From Hyphomicrobiales bacterium (GTDB taxonomy: Bacteria > Pseudomonadota > Alphaproteobacteria > Rhizobiales > Devosiaceae), in the NCBI GenBank assembly GCA_015487985.1, contig WFOP01000258.1:1-5425 (forward strand): a DNA stretch of 5,425 nucleotides, written 5' to 3'. The notes beneath the pieces were generated by a model. It did no database searches. It worked only from the letters and a program-made list of their open reading frames with translations, and had not been told where the DNA came from. Made by a program: the position numbers and the translations under genes. How positions within the stretch are numbered: position 1 is the first letter of the stretch; the number at the start of each line of letters is the position of its first letter. This document shows, piece by piece, positions 5,120 to 5,425 of this stretch.

Positions 5120-5425
5120 TTAGCCGGGGCGCTGATAAAACGGTTTTGGCACGATTTGTCCAGCAGCGTTTCTGGTAAAGACCCAGTTGCGCGACAAGCA
5201 GATATTGCGCACGGCAAAGGCGGCAATGGTGCCAAACAAAAAGCCCGCGAAAATATCGGTGGGATAATGCACCCCAATAATGATGCGTGACAGGCCCACC
5301 AGCGCCGCAAGGGTCAAAACCCACCAGCGCAGTTTGGGAAACAGAAAAATCACGCCGGTGGCAAAAGCAAACATGGTGGAGGCATGGCCGGAGGGGAACG
5401 ACTGGAAGGTCCAGTCATTAAACAC
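5120..5425 (-). CDS. PAP2-family phosphatase, C-terminal part (5' end beyond the window)
   Basis: The last 101 residues of a membrane phosphatase of the PAP2 (type 2 phosphatidic acid phosphatase) superfamily run off the right edge. Two of the three signature motifs are present: PSGHAS at about residues 11-16 of the visible part, and SRIIIGVHYPTD at 46-57, with the two catalytic histidines (14 and 53) and the aspartate at 57 that completes the relay. The first motif (K-x6-RP) must lie upstream. Hydrophobic spans are at about 16-30, 36-50 and 58-72, followed by a basic tail. The first visible codon, GTG, is probably an internal valine rather than a start. Substrates in the family include undecaprenyl pyrophosphate, phosphatidic acid, phosphatidylglycerol phosphate and lipid A phosphate; the fragment does not decide among them. 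It converges with metC across 14 bp and no terminator hairpin is visible there. Confidence 0.9.
   Translation of the reverse strand: MFNDWTFQSFPSGHASTMFAFATGVIFLFPKLRWWVLTLAALVGLSRIIIGVHYPTDIFAGFLFGTIAAFAVRNICLSRNWVFTRNAAGQIVPKPFYQRPG

Noticed and set aside
5103..5135. Bidirectional terminator between the convergent metC and PAP2 genes
   Set aside because: Only 14 bp separate the stop codons and no inverted repeat with a T-run is visible there.
4437..5324. 295-codon minus-strand open frame across metC and the PAP2 gene
   Set aside because: It overlaps two well-supported genes in other frames, and its translation is Arg/His/Cys-rich with no family resemblance.

Overview
The window looks like one end of an alphaproteobacterial contig of moderate GC content. 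It carries most of a general L-amino-acid ABC transporter operon (aapJ-aapQ-aapM and the first codons of aapP) on the minus strand. A divergent cystathionine beta-lyase gene (metC) follows on the plus strand, and then the 3' part of a PAP2-family phosphatase gene on the minus strand. The Aap/Bzt protein types point to Alphaproteobacteria, as does the metC neighbour. I cannot name the genus from the sequence alone.

Layout from left to right. Bases 1-20 are not genomic: they match the Nextera (Tn5) transposase adapter and mark a library artefact at the contig end. Bases 21-36 hold the first five codons of aapP (ATPase), cut off by the adapter. Bases 46-1188 are aapM and 1198-2394 are aapQ, the two membrane permeases. 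Bases 2395-2503 are a 109-bp gap with a strong intrinsic-terminator-like hairpin just after aapJ, a 14-bp perfect palindrome and the aapQ ribosome binding site. Bases 2504-3535 are aapJ, the periplasmic binding protein. Bases 3536-3890 are a divergent regulatory region with several dyads. Bases 3891-5105 are metC. Bases 5120-5425 are the C-terminal part of a PAP2 phosphatase, convergent with metC after 14 bp.

How the parts work together: AapJ captures amino acids in the periplasm, AapQ and AapM form the membrane channel, and AapP, mostly outside the window, would power it. The terminator after aapJ probably makes the binding protein far more abundant than the permeases, and aapJ codon choice fits high expression. 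aapQ-aapM-aapP are tightly packed, with the stop codon of each upstream gene embedded in the Shine-Dalgarno sequence of the next. MetC cleaves cystathionine to homocysteine in methionine synthesis.

I see no undescribed multi-gene system here. The points worth a second look are regulatory: the hairpin after aapJ, the palindrome before aapQ, the operator-like inverted repeat before metC, and a possible structured aapJ leader. The adapter at the left end is an assembly quality problem.
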